NCBI GenBank assembly: GCA_016180815.1 | Contig: JACPAN010000007.1 | Coordinates: forward strand, 1-64,000 | DNA: 64,000 nucleotides | Origin: Elusimicrobiota bacterium | GTDB lineage: Bacteria > Elusimicrobiota > Elusimicrobia > JACQPE01 | Direction of reading: 5' to 3' | Part shown: positions 9,358-18,339 of the stretch, piece after piece | Layout: every line of letters begins with the position of its first letter | How positions within the stretch are numbered: position 1 is the first letter of the stretch | Position numbers and translations under genes: made by a program | Notes under the pieces: generated by a model | What the model saw: the letters and a program-made list of their open reading frames with translations, nothing else | Told to the model about the DNA's origin: nothing | Database searches by the model: none

Positions 9358-11732
9358 ATTTCAAATTCTTGATTCCCCGGTGCAGCAATAGGCGATGGAG
9401 GATTGGGGGCTTTAACGCCTTGACCAAAGTTCTCCGCAGAAAGGGCAAAACTCGCAAAACGGATATCGTAATTCATGACCGTGCCCACGCCCGCATCATC
9501 ACCCGGAGCGCTCCAAGCAAGCCGGACGCTTCCTTCGCCCTGAGGCTGGGCTAAAAGATCGGTTATGGCTCCCGGAGCAACCGGGTCGATGCCCGCAAAA
9601 TAGCCCGTATAGAGGTGGTTTGCCCCTGAGGCCAAATACCCCGTCGTGCTGATAGAAGAGTCCGGCCCTGGCCCGATTTCCCCAATAGCGATTTCCATTT
9701 GCGATTGTCCGATGGCTTCGCTGAAACCTCCGCCTGAGTTGATGGACAATCTCGCCAACCTTGCGGTTCTCTGGGCCGTGTCGATTAATACGCTTTGATT
9801 AAACCCGAATCCATCCAAGCTGATATTGACGTTTTTCTCACCCTGGGCCACTGTCCCGGTATCCACAAACACTTGGGCCGCTGATGACGTGCTTAAAACA
9901 AGAAAAACGGTTTGTCCGTTGATGGTAACCGTGGCCATGGTCACGCCTGGATTGGTGACGGAAATGGCGATGGGTTTGGTCACATCCACCACCCCGAAAA
10001 TATCCTGCGGAATAAACACATTGGCCGGCGTTGTGAAATTTCCGGTTTGAGATGTTGTTATCAGCCCTGTTTTGTTGATCGCCGTAATCCTGAAGTAAAT
10101 CACAGCCGGAGACAAAACCGAACAATCGATGAAAACCCCGTGCGTTCTTGTTGAAACGCCGACCGCTTTGGTTTTGGTCAAACCAATCGGAAAAGCGCTG
10201 TTTGTTGAATACTCCACCAAGGCCGTCGTCCGGTCGTCCGTGGTCCATACGATTTGCGCGAAATTAGAAGCGATCAACGGCACTTGGACATTGGATATGA
10301 CCGCAGACGAAGCGTCGAAGAAGGCCCCGGCCTTGGCCGGCGTCGTGCTTAACGGCGCATCCTCAAAGTTTCCGGCAATATCCTTAGCCTGAGTGTAAAA
10401 CTCGTAATTGCCGTCTTGTAATCCGGGAATCTCAAATATGAAATTCCCCGTGTTCCCAAGAATCTCAAGACCTGTTTGCTGCCAATCCCCAAGTATCCCG
10501 TCGTCGTTATTATCCCGCCTAAACCATAAAAATGTCCTCTCCATCCCGCTGCCCACCGTGCCGTTTTGATCGAAAGACGCAAAGCTCACCGGGATCGGCC
10601 CCACGGAAAACGTGGATACCAGCACAGCCGCCGTTGATTGGGGTTTTAAATCATCGTATCTCAAATTGACGATTTGAGCCGTTGCATTGTCCGTATTGCC
10701 GACATTATCGGCAAGCCAGACGTACAGTGGGTTGCTGCCGTTGACCAAATTGCCCGACGTGAAATTAAACGACGTGAAATTTGACATGAAACTACCATCG
10801 TTCGGGGATGCAGGAGCTTCTCCCAGCTTGACAAACGCCCCACCCACACCCGAAGCGTCATCCGAGCCGGACAAAGTTACCGTAAAAGTCGAAATGTTCC
10901 TCCAAGGAGAAGGATTGGCGCCACCGGCCAGCAGGCTTGAAGGGGTTGCCGGAGCCTGAACGTCCACAATAAAGCTGCTGATTTTTACGGACTCGGCATT
11001 GCCCGCATTGTCCGAACTGCCAAAAACAATGAAGTGGCTCCCTGAAGCCGAAACTGTAAAGGTGCCTACAAAAACATCCAAGAGATTGACGTCCCCGATA
11101 GACTGATCAAGCTTAAACCCGGTAAAAGCCACCTCCGAGGTCACCGCGTCCACGACAATGGCATCTATACCTTCAAGACTAAGCGCTGTAGATGAAGAAA
11201 TGAATAGAGCGCCCTGACTGTCGGTAAATGTCGGGCCGATGAATGAAAGCGTAGTTTCCGGAGGCTCGGTATCGGGAGATAACGCGCCGCCGTAGGAACC
11301 GCCTTCTTCGTCTAGGCATTCGGCATTTGATGTTTTGAACCCGTTTGAAGTGCGGAAATGCCAGCGATAAAGCGTGGCGTTGAGGTTCGTAACATCGGTT
11401 TTGACCTCAACGACGACCTGGGCGGCGGCCTGGGCGGGAGTAAAGGAACCGTTTATTTCAAAATGAAGAATAAAGTCAACCGATTCGCCAGTGGGAAGCT
11501 CCACGGGGCCTGTAAACGATGTCGGAAGGAGAGTCAACCAGGCAGGCGCGGAAATAACGATAGTCCGGGCATTCGATAGGTCGCCATCATTGTCGCTGCC
11601 ATTGGTCAACGGTATGGTCAGGGCAATTTTATCCCCAGGCTCGACAACCCCAGGCGTTTGATGAAGAGCATAGGCCTTCGAGCCAGCCAGAATGCCGGTC
11701 AGCAACAATATGACGACTTTTCCCTTACCCAT
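9285..11732 (-). CDS. Giant Ig/OmpL47-repeat surface protein, N-terminal part
   Basis: 815 residues beginning with a clear signal peptide (GKGKVVILLLTGILAGSKAYA) from an ATG at 11732. The body has repeated beta-domains: an N-terminal CARDB/NEW3-like segment (DKIALTIPLTNGS), an OmpL47-like unit, Ig-like units and a fibronectin-III-like domain near residues 725-800 (AITDLLAQPQGEGSVRLAW). The reading frame ends inside the region where the next ORF opens, without any C-terminal anchoring domain. Domain type, codon use and direct overlap with the 1,870-residue ORF suggest a single 2,700-residue protein broken by a frameshift between about 9285 and 9360. No long homopolymer is visible at that place. 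Confidence 0.75.
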   Translation of the reverse strand: MGKGKVVILLLTGILAGSKAYALHQTPGVVEPGDKIALTIPLTNGSDNDGDLSNARTIVISAPAWLTLLPTSFTGPVELPTGESVDFILHFEINGSFTPAQAAAQVVVEVKTDVTNLNATLYRWHFRTSNGFKTSNAECLDEEGGSYGGALSPDTEPPETTLSFIGPTFTDSQGALFISSSTALSLEGIDAIVVDAVTSEVAFTGFKLDQSIGDVNLLDVFVGTFTVSASGSHFIVFGSSDNAGNAESVKISSFIVDVQAPATPSSLLAGGANPSPWRNISTFTVTLSGSDDASGVGGAFVKLGEAPASPNDGSFMSNFTSFNFTSGNLVNGSNPLYVWLADNVGNTDNATAQIVNLRYDDLKPQSTAAVLVSTFSVGPIPVSFASFDQNGTVGSGMERTFLWFRRDNNDDGILGDWQQTGLEILGNTGNFIFEIPGLQDGNYEFYTQAKDIAGNFEDAPLSTTPAKAGAFFDASSAVISNVQVPLIASNFAQIVWTTDDRTTALVEYSTNSAFPIGLTKTKAVGVSTRTHGVFIDCSVLSPAVIYFRITAINKTGLITTSQTGNFTTPANVFIPQDIFGVVDVTKPIAISVTNPGVTMATVTINGQTVFLVLSTSSAAQVFVDTGTVAQGEKNVNISLDGFGFNQSVLIDTAQRTARLARLSINSGGGFSEAIGQSQMEIAIGEIGPGPDSSISTTGYLASGANHLYTGYFAGIDPVAPGAITDLLAQPQGEGSVRLAWSAPGDDAGVGTVMNYDIRFASFALSAENFGQGVKAPNPPSPIAAPGNQEFEIWRASPNLPWLLKFPALRSTTFPL

Positions 11733-11771
11733 GGCCTTTGTTATTCCTATCTCATTTGTTACGTTCGCGGC

Positions 11772-11822
11772 TTAATCGACCGCTACATCCTCCTGGCTCC
11801 AAGCAATGTGTCCCTTACCCAT
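11772..11822 (-). CDS. Possible 16-codon leader peptide upstream of the giant surface protein
   Basis: A short minus-strand ORF (MGKGHIAWSQEDVAVD) starts at 11822 with AAGGA upstream. It lies between the stop at 11834 and the giant gene's ATG at 11732. Its first 11 bases repeat the first 11 bases of the giant gene (both encode MGKG), which suggests a local duplication of the translation start. May be a leader peptide or only a relic. Confidence 0.25.
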   Translation of the reverse strand: MGKGHIAWSQEDVAVD

Positions 11823-11833
11823 GAAAAATCCTT

Positions 11834-12742
11834 TTATTTCTTGCCCTTTTCTTCTTGATTCATTCTCTTAAGCAGATAAAGAGCATTAAGCCGAACTAAG
11901 GCATCCGCTTCATCGGTTAATCGGCCAGCTTTGTGTTCTTTTGAGACGTATTTTTCTATGACGTTAACGGCTTTCTTCAGTTTCTTCTTGTCTTGCGTGT
12001 TTAAATCTGCGATCAATTTTTTGATCTTGTCCAACTGGTCATCGGATTTGATCCAGCCGAGCTTACGGGCCTCGGCAACATCGGAGAGCATCCGGGCGGT
12101 CCAGGCGCTGGCCGTGAAGGGCTCGGGAGGGGAGGCGGGGGCGAGAGTTGTTTGGTAGTAATCTTCATTCCAATCAGTTTCATTCGAAGCCCTGAGCATA
12201 GAATTTCTGATGCCAGGCGGCTCTTTCGTAATCAATATAAATCCAGATAATTTTTGCCCTGGTTTTACGCTAGCCTCCCTATCAGCCCACGATGGACAAG
12301 TCCACCAGCCGTGATAGGGGGTTTCCAAAACATATTTATGGTCCCATAGCAAAGGGGCTAATTTTTTGACTGGATAAACTCGCGGAACCTCATCAAGATT
12401 TCTATCGTGTTCATCACCGGGTTCGGTTTCTGGTTCTCTATGAGGGTAAAAAAAAGAATGCCCAAGGGGATTGTGTCGCAGGTCCACTCTAAACTGACCT
12501 ACGCGGCCAAACGGATTAGAATAGAGGTCGCCCGTTGGATATGAAATCGTGTATTGGTAATGATATCCCTCTTTAGCTTGGGTGACAGCAACAGCGACTG
12601 TTGATGAACTTGATTGAGCTAGGCCAAATTCATTAGCCCTGGATTTTTTTTCTTCTGCGCCCAGGGTTTCCATTAAAATTATCAAAATGCTTAAAATTCC
12701 CGTTATGGACCGCACTTCGTTCCCTCCAGTAAAGTGACGCAT
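11834..12742 (-). CDS. Secreted hypothetical protein with FIMAH-like helical C-terminus
   Basis: 302 residues with a signal-type N-terminus (ITGILSILIILMETLGAEE). The central part is beta-rich with a Trp/Cys cluster (YHGWWTCPSWAD) and contains LKKLAPLLWD-like segments I cannot place. The last 80 residues (KLGWIKSDDQLDKIKKLIAD, then KKAVNVIEKYV and LTDEADALVRL) follow the layout of FIMAH/FIVAR-like three-helix modules that end secreted proteins. The 5' end overlaps the upstream LAS-peptidase gene by about 40 bp, so the two are probably co-translated. Function unknown. Confidence 0.6.
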   Translation of the reverse strand: MRHFTGGNEVRSITGILSILIILMETLGAEEKKSRANEFGLAQSSSSTVAVAVTQAKEGYHYQYTISYPTGDLYSNPFGRVGQFRVDLRHNPLGHSFFYPHREPETEPGDEHDRNLDEVPRVYPVKKLAPLLWDHKYVLETPYHGWWTCPSWADREASVKPGQKLSGFILITKEPPGIRNSMLRASNETDWNEDYYQTTLAPASPPEPFTASAWTARMLSDVAEARKLGWIKSDDQLDKIKKLIADLNTQDKKKLKKAVNVIEKYVSKEHKAGRLTDEADALVRLNALYLLKRMNQEEKGKK

Positions 12743-14955
12743 TTATTCTTGCAGGGATCAGCCTGGGCCGTTGCATCGCAAGGACAACGGTAGTGGATTG
12801 GCTCTTCGGGGATCATGCAACAGGCAAGGATCTTGCTTTTAATGATTTCGCAAATTTGGGTTGGTAGCTGTATGGCACGAGAATCTGTCTTAGAAATTGC
12901 ACGTTCTCTTTTAACATCGAATGGCTGCGAATTTATATCCACATCCTCCCCCGTCCTATGGGAAACATGCCCACGCGGAGACGCAGACCAGTTGCTGTCG
13001 ATGTCAAAAAGCCCCCCATTGATAAGACTCATGTCGTTGATGGATATAACTAAACTGCTGGTTCTAACTTTGTATTCCGTGGCAATGATGTTGAGGGTAT
13101 CGATAAAAGCCTGGGTGCCGTAGGTGTATTCTGGGTGCAAATTGTCGTTGCTAGAGGCAATATGATTCGGCCCTTGTTTGGGGAGCCGCCTTAACCCATC
13201 CACCCTCACATCCACAAACTCCTTGGCCTTCTGGGTTTTTCCATCGATGGCGAATTCGATCATTTCCTGCCCCGAAACTTCTCCGGAGACGTAAGTCAGG
13301 GTTGTTTGGCTTGAGGCTCCGATGGTAAAAGAGCCTTGGGTTTGCCCGTTGATTTTACCGATCGGCCTGGTCGTATTGTGGATATGCCCCCCGGTGTTGA
13401 AGACTCCCTGAATTCGATAGGTTCCCTGGCCGTCAGCGGGGCCTTTTAAGGTCAAGATGGCGTTGGTATTCGCGGCGCCGACTTCTTGAGGAAAGACCGT
13501 ATCGGTATCTTTGGTGACAAACAAGCCGTCAAAGGCAGGGTTGTCCTTGTCGCGTCCTTCGCTGTCAGGGATTTGTAAATTTCTGAAGATAAGCACGAGT
13601 TCCGAGCCTTTTTGCGTCATCTGGGCAGGCGCAATGACGGTAACCTCGATATTCGCTGTTTGTCCCTGCTCGCAATCCTGGCAGAAGGCTTGGATTGTAT
13701 ATGCCCCCGGCTTTCTGCCAAGCGCACTGAACTGAATCTTGGCGATTCCCTTCTGATTGGTCAAATCGCTTCCCAGGGCCTCCGATGTCGGGCCATCGGG
13801 AGTTTCGATTAATGTAAAGACAACATTAAGACCTTGCTCTCCTTTGCCGTCGTTGATGTTGTGCGCCTTGGCGATGATATCAACCGGTTTTGAGGTGTCC
13901 GATGAGGCGGCAACGCGACCGACAGGAGCGATGAGCTTCGTCGCCTCTTGGACGGTTTGAGTCTGCTGGGCCACGAAGAAAACTTCTTGTTTTCCACTTG
14001 TGCAGGTGGCATCAAGAGAGGTGGCGGTGACCTGGTAGGTGCCGGTGGATTCCCCAAGAGTCAAAAAAGTTCCGGCCAAACCATTAGCATCTGTTGCCGA
14101 GGATTTAGGGCTGACGAAAGCGCTCTGGCCGGTGGTCGTGGCAAAGCTGATGGAAGCCCCGGAAACGGGATTGCCGTTTTGTCCGATCAATTGAATTTTT
14201 AGGGGACCGATCTTTTGGCGGCGCCCTCCTTCCAGATTGGCCGGTGAAGCTCTTATGAGAAGCTGCCGCGATGAGCAGGGAAAAACTCTGGTGAGCACGG
14301 TGCCGACGGTGAACTGCTGACCGATATTGGCGATGCCGGTAAAACCCTCATTAAAGACATTGTTATTTTCGTCTCTGCGTTGCCAATCCATGCCATAAGC
14401 GGTAAGAGTGGGCGTTGTTTGGCAACGGGCGTCTGCGGGCCCGGCGGCCCTTACCGTGATTGAATAAATTCCCGGAGGGTAAGGTTCGGGGCCTGTCGGG
14501 TTATCACCAAGGCCCCCTGAAATGACTTGGGTATGCTGGTGAGGGCTGACAAATTTATTGATGTGGTACTGATTGTTAGCGCTCACCCGGATGGGACTCC
14601 CTGGGCACGGCGTAAGGTTAAATCCTGTTTCTGACCCGCCCTGCAACTGAGGGCTGACGATAGCAGAGTAGGTGCAATTGGGCAAAGAAAACGTCACTTC
14701 GATATCTCCTACTGGAAAGCATGGTTCGGTTGCGGCAGGGATGGTCGTGCTTTTTGTGGCTTCAAAATTAATGTGACCACCCATTGTGATGACTGAAGGG
14801 TCGGCATCGCCGCTGCCTACGACCTGCGCAAATAATGATAATGTCCCCATCCCGATGAAAACCATAGCAAACAGGAGGGCGGTTCTGGCCGCAAGCGGGC
14901 CTGAGTTGGTTTGGCCCACGCCAAAAATATCGGTTTCCCTCCCGTTTCCCATCAT
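12703..14955 (-). CDS. Secreted Ig-domain protein with C-terminal LAS-type (M15/M74-like) metallopeptidase domain
   Basis: 750 residues. A signal/anchor segment lies at about 23-45 (ARTALLFAMVFIGMGTLSLFAQ). Two or three Big_1-like invasin/intimin Ig domains follow at about 210-440 (GASISFATTTGQSAFVSP, GLAGTFLTLGESTGTYQVTA, GLNVVFTLIETPDGP). A low-similarity beta region leads to a C-terminal domain with SHRTGEDVDIN at about 675 and EPIHYRCPC near 725. H-x6-D plus a later H is the zinc-binding arrangement of LAS-fold peptidases such as MepA and M15 D-Ala-D-Ala peptidases, so a murein hydrolase role is plausible. The C-terminus is Cys-rich (CPCDATAQADPCKNKC). The ATG at 14955 is one of two adjacent Met codons. 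Confidence 0.65.
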   Translation of the reverse strand: MMGNGRETDIFGVGQTNSGPLAARTALLFAMVFIGMGTLSLFAQVVGSGDADPSVITMGGHINFEATKSTTIPAATEPCFPVGDIEVTFSLPNCTYSAIVSPQLQGGSETGFNLTPCPGSPIRVSANNQYHINKFVSPHQHTQVISGGLGDNPTGPEPYPPGIYSITVRAAGPADARCQTTPTLTAYGMDWQRRDENNNVFNEGFTGIANIGQQFTVGTVLTRVFPCSSRQLLIRASPANLEGGRRQKIGPLKIQLIGQNGNPVSGASISFATTTGQSAFVSPKSSATDANGLAGTFLTLGESTGTYQVTATSLDATCTSGKQEVFFVAQQTQTVQEATKLIAPVGRVAASSDTSKPVDIIAKAHNINDGKGEQGLNVVFTLIETPDGPTSEALGSDLTNQKGIAKIQFSALGRKPGAYTIQAFCQDCEQGQTANIEVTVIAPAQMTQKGSELVLIFRNLQIPDSEGRDKDNPAFDGLFVTKDTDTVFPQEVGAANTNAILTLKGPADGQGTYRIQGVFNTGGHIHNTTRPIGKINGQTQGSFTIGASSQTTLTYVSGEVSGQEMIEFAIDGKTQKAKEFVDVRVDGLRRLPKQGPNHIASSNDNLHPEYTYGTQAFIDTLNIIATEYKVRTSSLVISINDMSLINGGLFDIDSNWSASPRGHVSHRTGEDVDINSQPFDVKRERAISKTDSRAIQLPTQICEIIKSKILACCMIPEEPIHYRCPCDATAQADPCKNKCVTLLEGTKCGP

Positions 14956-15034
14956 GGCTTTTCCTTTTTTTCGTTTACATCGCTAATCCTTCGTTCGTTT
15001 CATCCCTTTATGCCGAACTCCTATAAGTTGAAAT

Positions 15035-16228
15035 TTAAAACAATGCACTCTTGCGAGCTGTGATATTTTGCGGAGACGAGAAAAAATAATTGGCGCCCAC
15101 GTAACCTTTTACCCATTTGCCGGAAAATAATTCGATGCCAGCACCGAAGCTAGGGATCAAACGTGTGGGATAAGAATGGCTCGACCTGTCGATTCCCGTG
15201 CCCCAGACTAATTCCGACCGTACTAACGCGACTCCAATTCTCAGGAAAGGAGAAATGGATTTCGGATAGAAAAAATTTTTGCTTAGAGATAAAGGGCCGA
15301 AAAAACGAGTTTTTATTTCAGGGACAGGCGCTTTGATCGTGGTTGTGGAGGGCTGCGTGAAAAAAGTTTTTGTATTTTCCGAAGCGAAAGCGAAGTCTTT
15401 TTGTGAATCCGAGTGAACGCCCAGATTGGCCTGAATTTTCCAGCCGTCACGAAAACATAGTTCCCATATAGCCCCCTGCCCTTCACTGTAACCTTCGGTT
15501 TCCGGGTCGCTATTTTTAAACGCCCTGGCGGAAGACACCCAGAACCCCATGCTGATGGGTGAGCGGCGGCCGATATGCACCGCCTTGTCGCCAATCGCTG
15601 GACGAAAGGTGTTGCGAAATTCCTCAGCAGGATGATAGAAACGAGCTGTCGATTGAAAGTCGCCGATGCCGCGAGTCTCAATTTTGCCTTTGTAGAGCCC
15701 GCTTGTATCATAGACTGCATACACGTCTCTCTTGTCGACCTCATGGATTGAGCCGCGGTCAATCAGAACATTTTTGTTTTGAATGGCCGTGATCTCGGCG
15801 ACGCGCTTGGGAACAAAAGGTTTTCCTCGTAGACTTTTTCTCCACGTGAACACCTTGGGCCCTTCAATATCAAGGGGTCTTGTTTGTGTTTCACCAGGCG
15901 TGCCTGGGTCCGTGAATTGGGCATAAACTTTTTCGCCGACGTCGATTTTTAATTTTTTAGGGACGGAGGCCGTATAGTAATAAAGATTGCGCTTTTGGCT
16001 AAGTAAATCCCCAATGACAATGGGGATGCCGTCTTGTAAATAGATGGTTCCGCCCAGGACAAGCTTTCCGTCCACCTCAAGGACCATATTGGTCGTGTTG
16101 CCGTCGAATTCGATACCGAGGACTTGACCGATCGGCACAGGAGCCGGCGCTGAAAAACCTGAAAATGGCGTTGGAAGGAATAACGTCATGGCCATCAGCA
16201 ACCTTCTGAAAGTGTAATGTTTGTCCAC
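15035..16228 (-). CDS. Exported hypothetical protein with predicted beta-barrel C-terminus
   Basis: 397 residues with a good signal peptide (LLMAMTLFLPTPFSGFSA). The middle holds an SH3-like/OB-like beta segment (VAEITAIQNKNVLIDRGSIH) reminiscent of FlgT-type or trypsin-unrelated 'VYAVYD' domains. From about residue 225 the sequence alternates polar and hydrophobic residues with many aromatics (GFWVSSARAF, LGVHSDSQKDFAFASE, VKGYVGANYFFSS), typical of a small outer-membrane barrel, although the last residue (ALF) is a weak match for the usual terminal signature. No family recognised. Confidence 0.55.
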   Translation of the reverse strand: MDKHYTFRRLLMAMTLFLPTPFSGFSAPAPVPIGQVLGIEFDGNTTNMVLEVDGKLVLGGTIYLQDGIPIVIGDLLSQKRNLYYYTASVPKKLKIDVGEKVYAQFTDPGTPGETQTRPLDIEGPKVFTWRKSLRGKPFVPKRVAEITAIQNKNVLIDRGSIHEVDKRDVYAVYDTSGLYKGKIETRGIGDFQSTARFYHPAEEFRNTFRPAIGDKAVHIGRRSPISMGFWVSSARAFKNSDPETEGYSEGQGAIWELCFRDGWKIQANLGVHSDSQKDFAFASENTKTFFTQPSTTTIKAPVPEIKTRFFGPLSLSKNFFYPKSISPFLRIGVALVRSELVWGTGIDRSSHSYPTRLIPSFGAGIELFSGKWVKGYVGANYFFSSPQNITARKSALF

Positions 16229-16289
16229 GAGATACCAACTTTATTCATTTTTTTATAGGTATTCAATTTGCGCATAAATTTTTTCATGA

Positions 16290-18134
16290 TTAAGGCTGCT
16301 GCGGATTATCCCGGATGACGGGGACGTTTTCGTAGCCTATGCGAACACCTTGGACTAAATAATCAAAGCGAGCGCTTGAGGTTCCGCCACCGATCTCCTT
16401 GACGACAATCCGGATCGGGCTTTTTTCGACGATATAAAGTCCCTGGCAGTTTTCCAGCGGAGTAACCTGGGCGGTCATAAGCGCTGATTGGCTGGTAACC
16501 ATGCCGAAGTGATCAGGAAGCTCAATGGTTGCTTCACCGTTGACGAGTTGTCCGGTGCCTCGATAATAAGTCCCGGACTCCGATCCCTCTAGTGTGTAAT
16601 ACAAAATTTGCTTATTGGGATCGTTGGGATGCTTTTGAATGAAACTTTTCGTCCCTGAGGCAGTAATATCGCCTGTTGTAATACTGCGTGCAGTAAGAGC
16701 TTCTGAAAAGGCTCCCGCGCCTCGGACGTTTAATCCATCAATCGTGCCATCAGGTAAAAGATGGGCCTCTCCGCGAATAACCACGGAGCCGTTGACATCC
16801 AACATTCTAATTGGCGCGGCGGTTCCGATCCCAACATTGCCCGGCGGATTGATGACCATCCGCCTGAAGATTCCGCCGTCATTGCGCGTCCAAAATTCGA
16901 ATTGGCCATCGTTGTTTGCCTGGTTGACGTTCCTGCCGACGATGGCCGCCACGCCATTGCCGTTAGCCTGAGCGAAGAGAATGTCGGACTGGGCGTCGTT
17001 AGACGTGTTGGGATTTCTCAACACGAGTGTCCCGTGCGCTCCTCCAAAGCTCGGCGCCGCCGACTTGTCGATTTGTACTGCGTGCCCCGCGACCGCCTTC
17101 ACCACGTGCAGGGTCGATTGCGGGCTTGCGGTGCCGATGCCGATTACTCCGTTGACGACCAACCCTCCGACAGTCAGGCCCGATGACGTGGTATTGCCGC
17201 GATTGGCGACTGATTGAAGGGTGTCCGTTTCCGCTGTGATTCCGATATTGTCAACATTGTCCGAGAAGCCTGCGGGAATGCCGGTGATCGAAGTCCATGG
17301 GAGGCTCGTGGTCACTGGAAACGAGGTGCGGCAGTCTCCTGAGAGACAAATACCCGCATTAAAGGATTGTTGAGCACTCCAGGTGTTGGGGCTGCCTAAA
17401 TTTAAGGAAATGGTCCTGTCCGCGCTTAAATCCCCGCCGCCGGTCAGCCCGGTTCCTGCGGCAATGGAGCGCGATGATGGGGCTTTTGAGTTTAATTGAG
17501 TTTGAATATTGGAGGAAACACCGCTTAAATGTCCCAATTCGGTTGTGGTGACGGCGCCGGCGTTTAAATTTCCTGCGCCGCCTGAAGTTAAGACGCGATT
17601 GGCCGTTAAATTTGAAGCGGAAAGGCTGGCGGCTGAGAGCGCGCCTGCCACCGTTAAATTGCCTTGCGCCATGGCATTGGGCTCAAGTTTATTGGCTTTG
17701 TCCGATTTGAGGGCAAAGGGGACGGATTGCAGTTTAATTCTTGGAACCAATGGCGCCTCTGACCCAACTTGGGTCTGCAAATAACGGTTTGGAGCGCCAA
17801 TAACCGAGGTGGGCAAGGGGGTAACGCCACCTAGAGAAACCTGAAAATTTCCGCCATGCGTGGTCACTGTGCGCTGTTCTTGCCAAAGTGGAGTTCCGGC
17901 GCCCACCGTTTCTTGGTCCCAAATGGAGAAGGTGACTGGATAGCTGGCATCCGGCTTGTTAACGCCGGCGCTGTCCGTCAAGCGCGCAGAGACGTTCATG
18001 GTCTGGGGCACGTCCTGGGCATCAAGCAGGCCGCTAAAAAGGACCGGCAGGCATAATCCAGTCAGGATTTTTAATTTCGTCATTCGATTTAATAACGCAA
18101 ATTGCACTTTCTGAGGCATAATCCCCCCCTTCAA
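16290..18134 (-). CDS. Secreted tail-fibre-like structural protein
   Basis: About 610 residues. A signal peptide (LKILTGLCLPVLFSGLLDAQ) precedes an N-terminal domain typical of secreted proteins in environmental bacteria (MNVSARLTDSAGVNKPDASY, PVTFSIWDQ, PRIKLQSVPFALKSDKA). Phage-tail-fibre-like repeats follow: ISLNLGSPNTWSAQQSFNAG and two GIGTAAP/GIGTASP units, each followed by LDV or LHV. The C-terminal 120 residues (SFIQKHPNDPNKQILYYTLE) form a beta domain seen at the end of such proteins; no chaperone-type S74 dyad is obvious. Probably a fibrous surface protein rather than a prophage part, since no other phage gene is nearby. Translation may start at ATG 18119, which has a G-rich ribosome site, or ATG 18134. 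Confidence 0.65.
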   Translation of the reverse strand: MKGGIMPQKVQFALLNRMTKLKILTGLCLPVLFSGLLDAQDVPQTMNVSARLTDSAGVNKPDASYPVTFSIWDQETVGAGTPLWQEQRTVTTHGGNFQVSLGGVTPLPTSVIGAPNRYLQTQVGSEAPLVPRIKLQSVPFALKSDKANKLEPNAMAQGNLTVAGALSAASLSASNLTANRVLTSGGAGNLNAGAVTTTELGHLSGVSSNIQTQLNSKAPSSRSIAAGTGLTGGGDLSADRTISLNLGSPNTWSAQQSFNAGICLSGDCRTSFPVTTSLPWTSITGIPAGFSDNVDNIGITAETDTLQSVANRGNTTSSGLTVGGLVVNGVIGIGTASPQSTLHVVKAVAGHAVQIDKSAAPSFGGAHGTLVLRNPNTSNDAQSDILFAQANGNGVAAIVGRNVNQANNDGQFEFWTRNDGGIFRRMVINPPGNVGIGTAAPIRMLDVNGSVVIRGEAHLLPDGTIDGLNVRGAGAFSEALTARSITTGDITASGTKSFIQKHPNDPNKQILYYTLEGSESGTYYRGTGQLVNGEATIELPDHFGMVTSQSALMTAQVTPLENCQGLYIVEKSPIRIVVKEIGGGTSSARFDYLVQGVRIGYENVPVIRDNPQQP

Positions 18135-18236
18135 CCTTTTTAGAACCGGCGCTTTAGAAAAATCAATTCTCTCCCAGCGGATATTCGCCGCTACCTAAGC
18201 CTTTGTCTGGCCGCACGGTTTGTCAAGGGGGGTGAC

Positions 18237-18280
18237 CCCTGCTCTAAAAAATCGGAAATTTCCGATTTTTTAGAGCAGGG
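18237..18280. repeat. 44-bp perfect palindrome between two genes
   Basis: Two perfect 22-bp arms with no loop (arm: CCCTGCTCTAAAAAATCGG plus AAA), centred between 18258 and 18259. A smaller inverted repeat (AGGGG-GGTGA-CCCCT) overlaps its left edge. It lies in the 205-bp gap downstream of the response-regulator gene and upstream of the tail-fibre-like gene. It could act as a terminator or be a miniature/REP-like element; no T-run follows the stem, which weakens the terminator reading. Confidence 0.8.
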
Positions 18281-18339
18281 AGTATCGATAACGGCAGCAA
18301 GCGCTTTCCCCTCGGAAAATCATCCTCGCGGACTGAAGA

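Noticed and set aside
9164-9457. Third-frame ORF over the frame break in the giant gene
   Set aside because: Arg/His/Phe-rich product with no likeness to the repeats on either side.
16290-18134. Prophage based on tail-fibre-like repeats
   Set aside because: No capsid, terminase, lysis or tail assembly gene nearby; the protein has a signal peptide and sits among surface genes.
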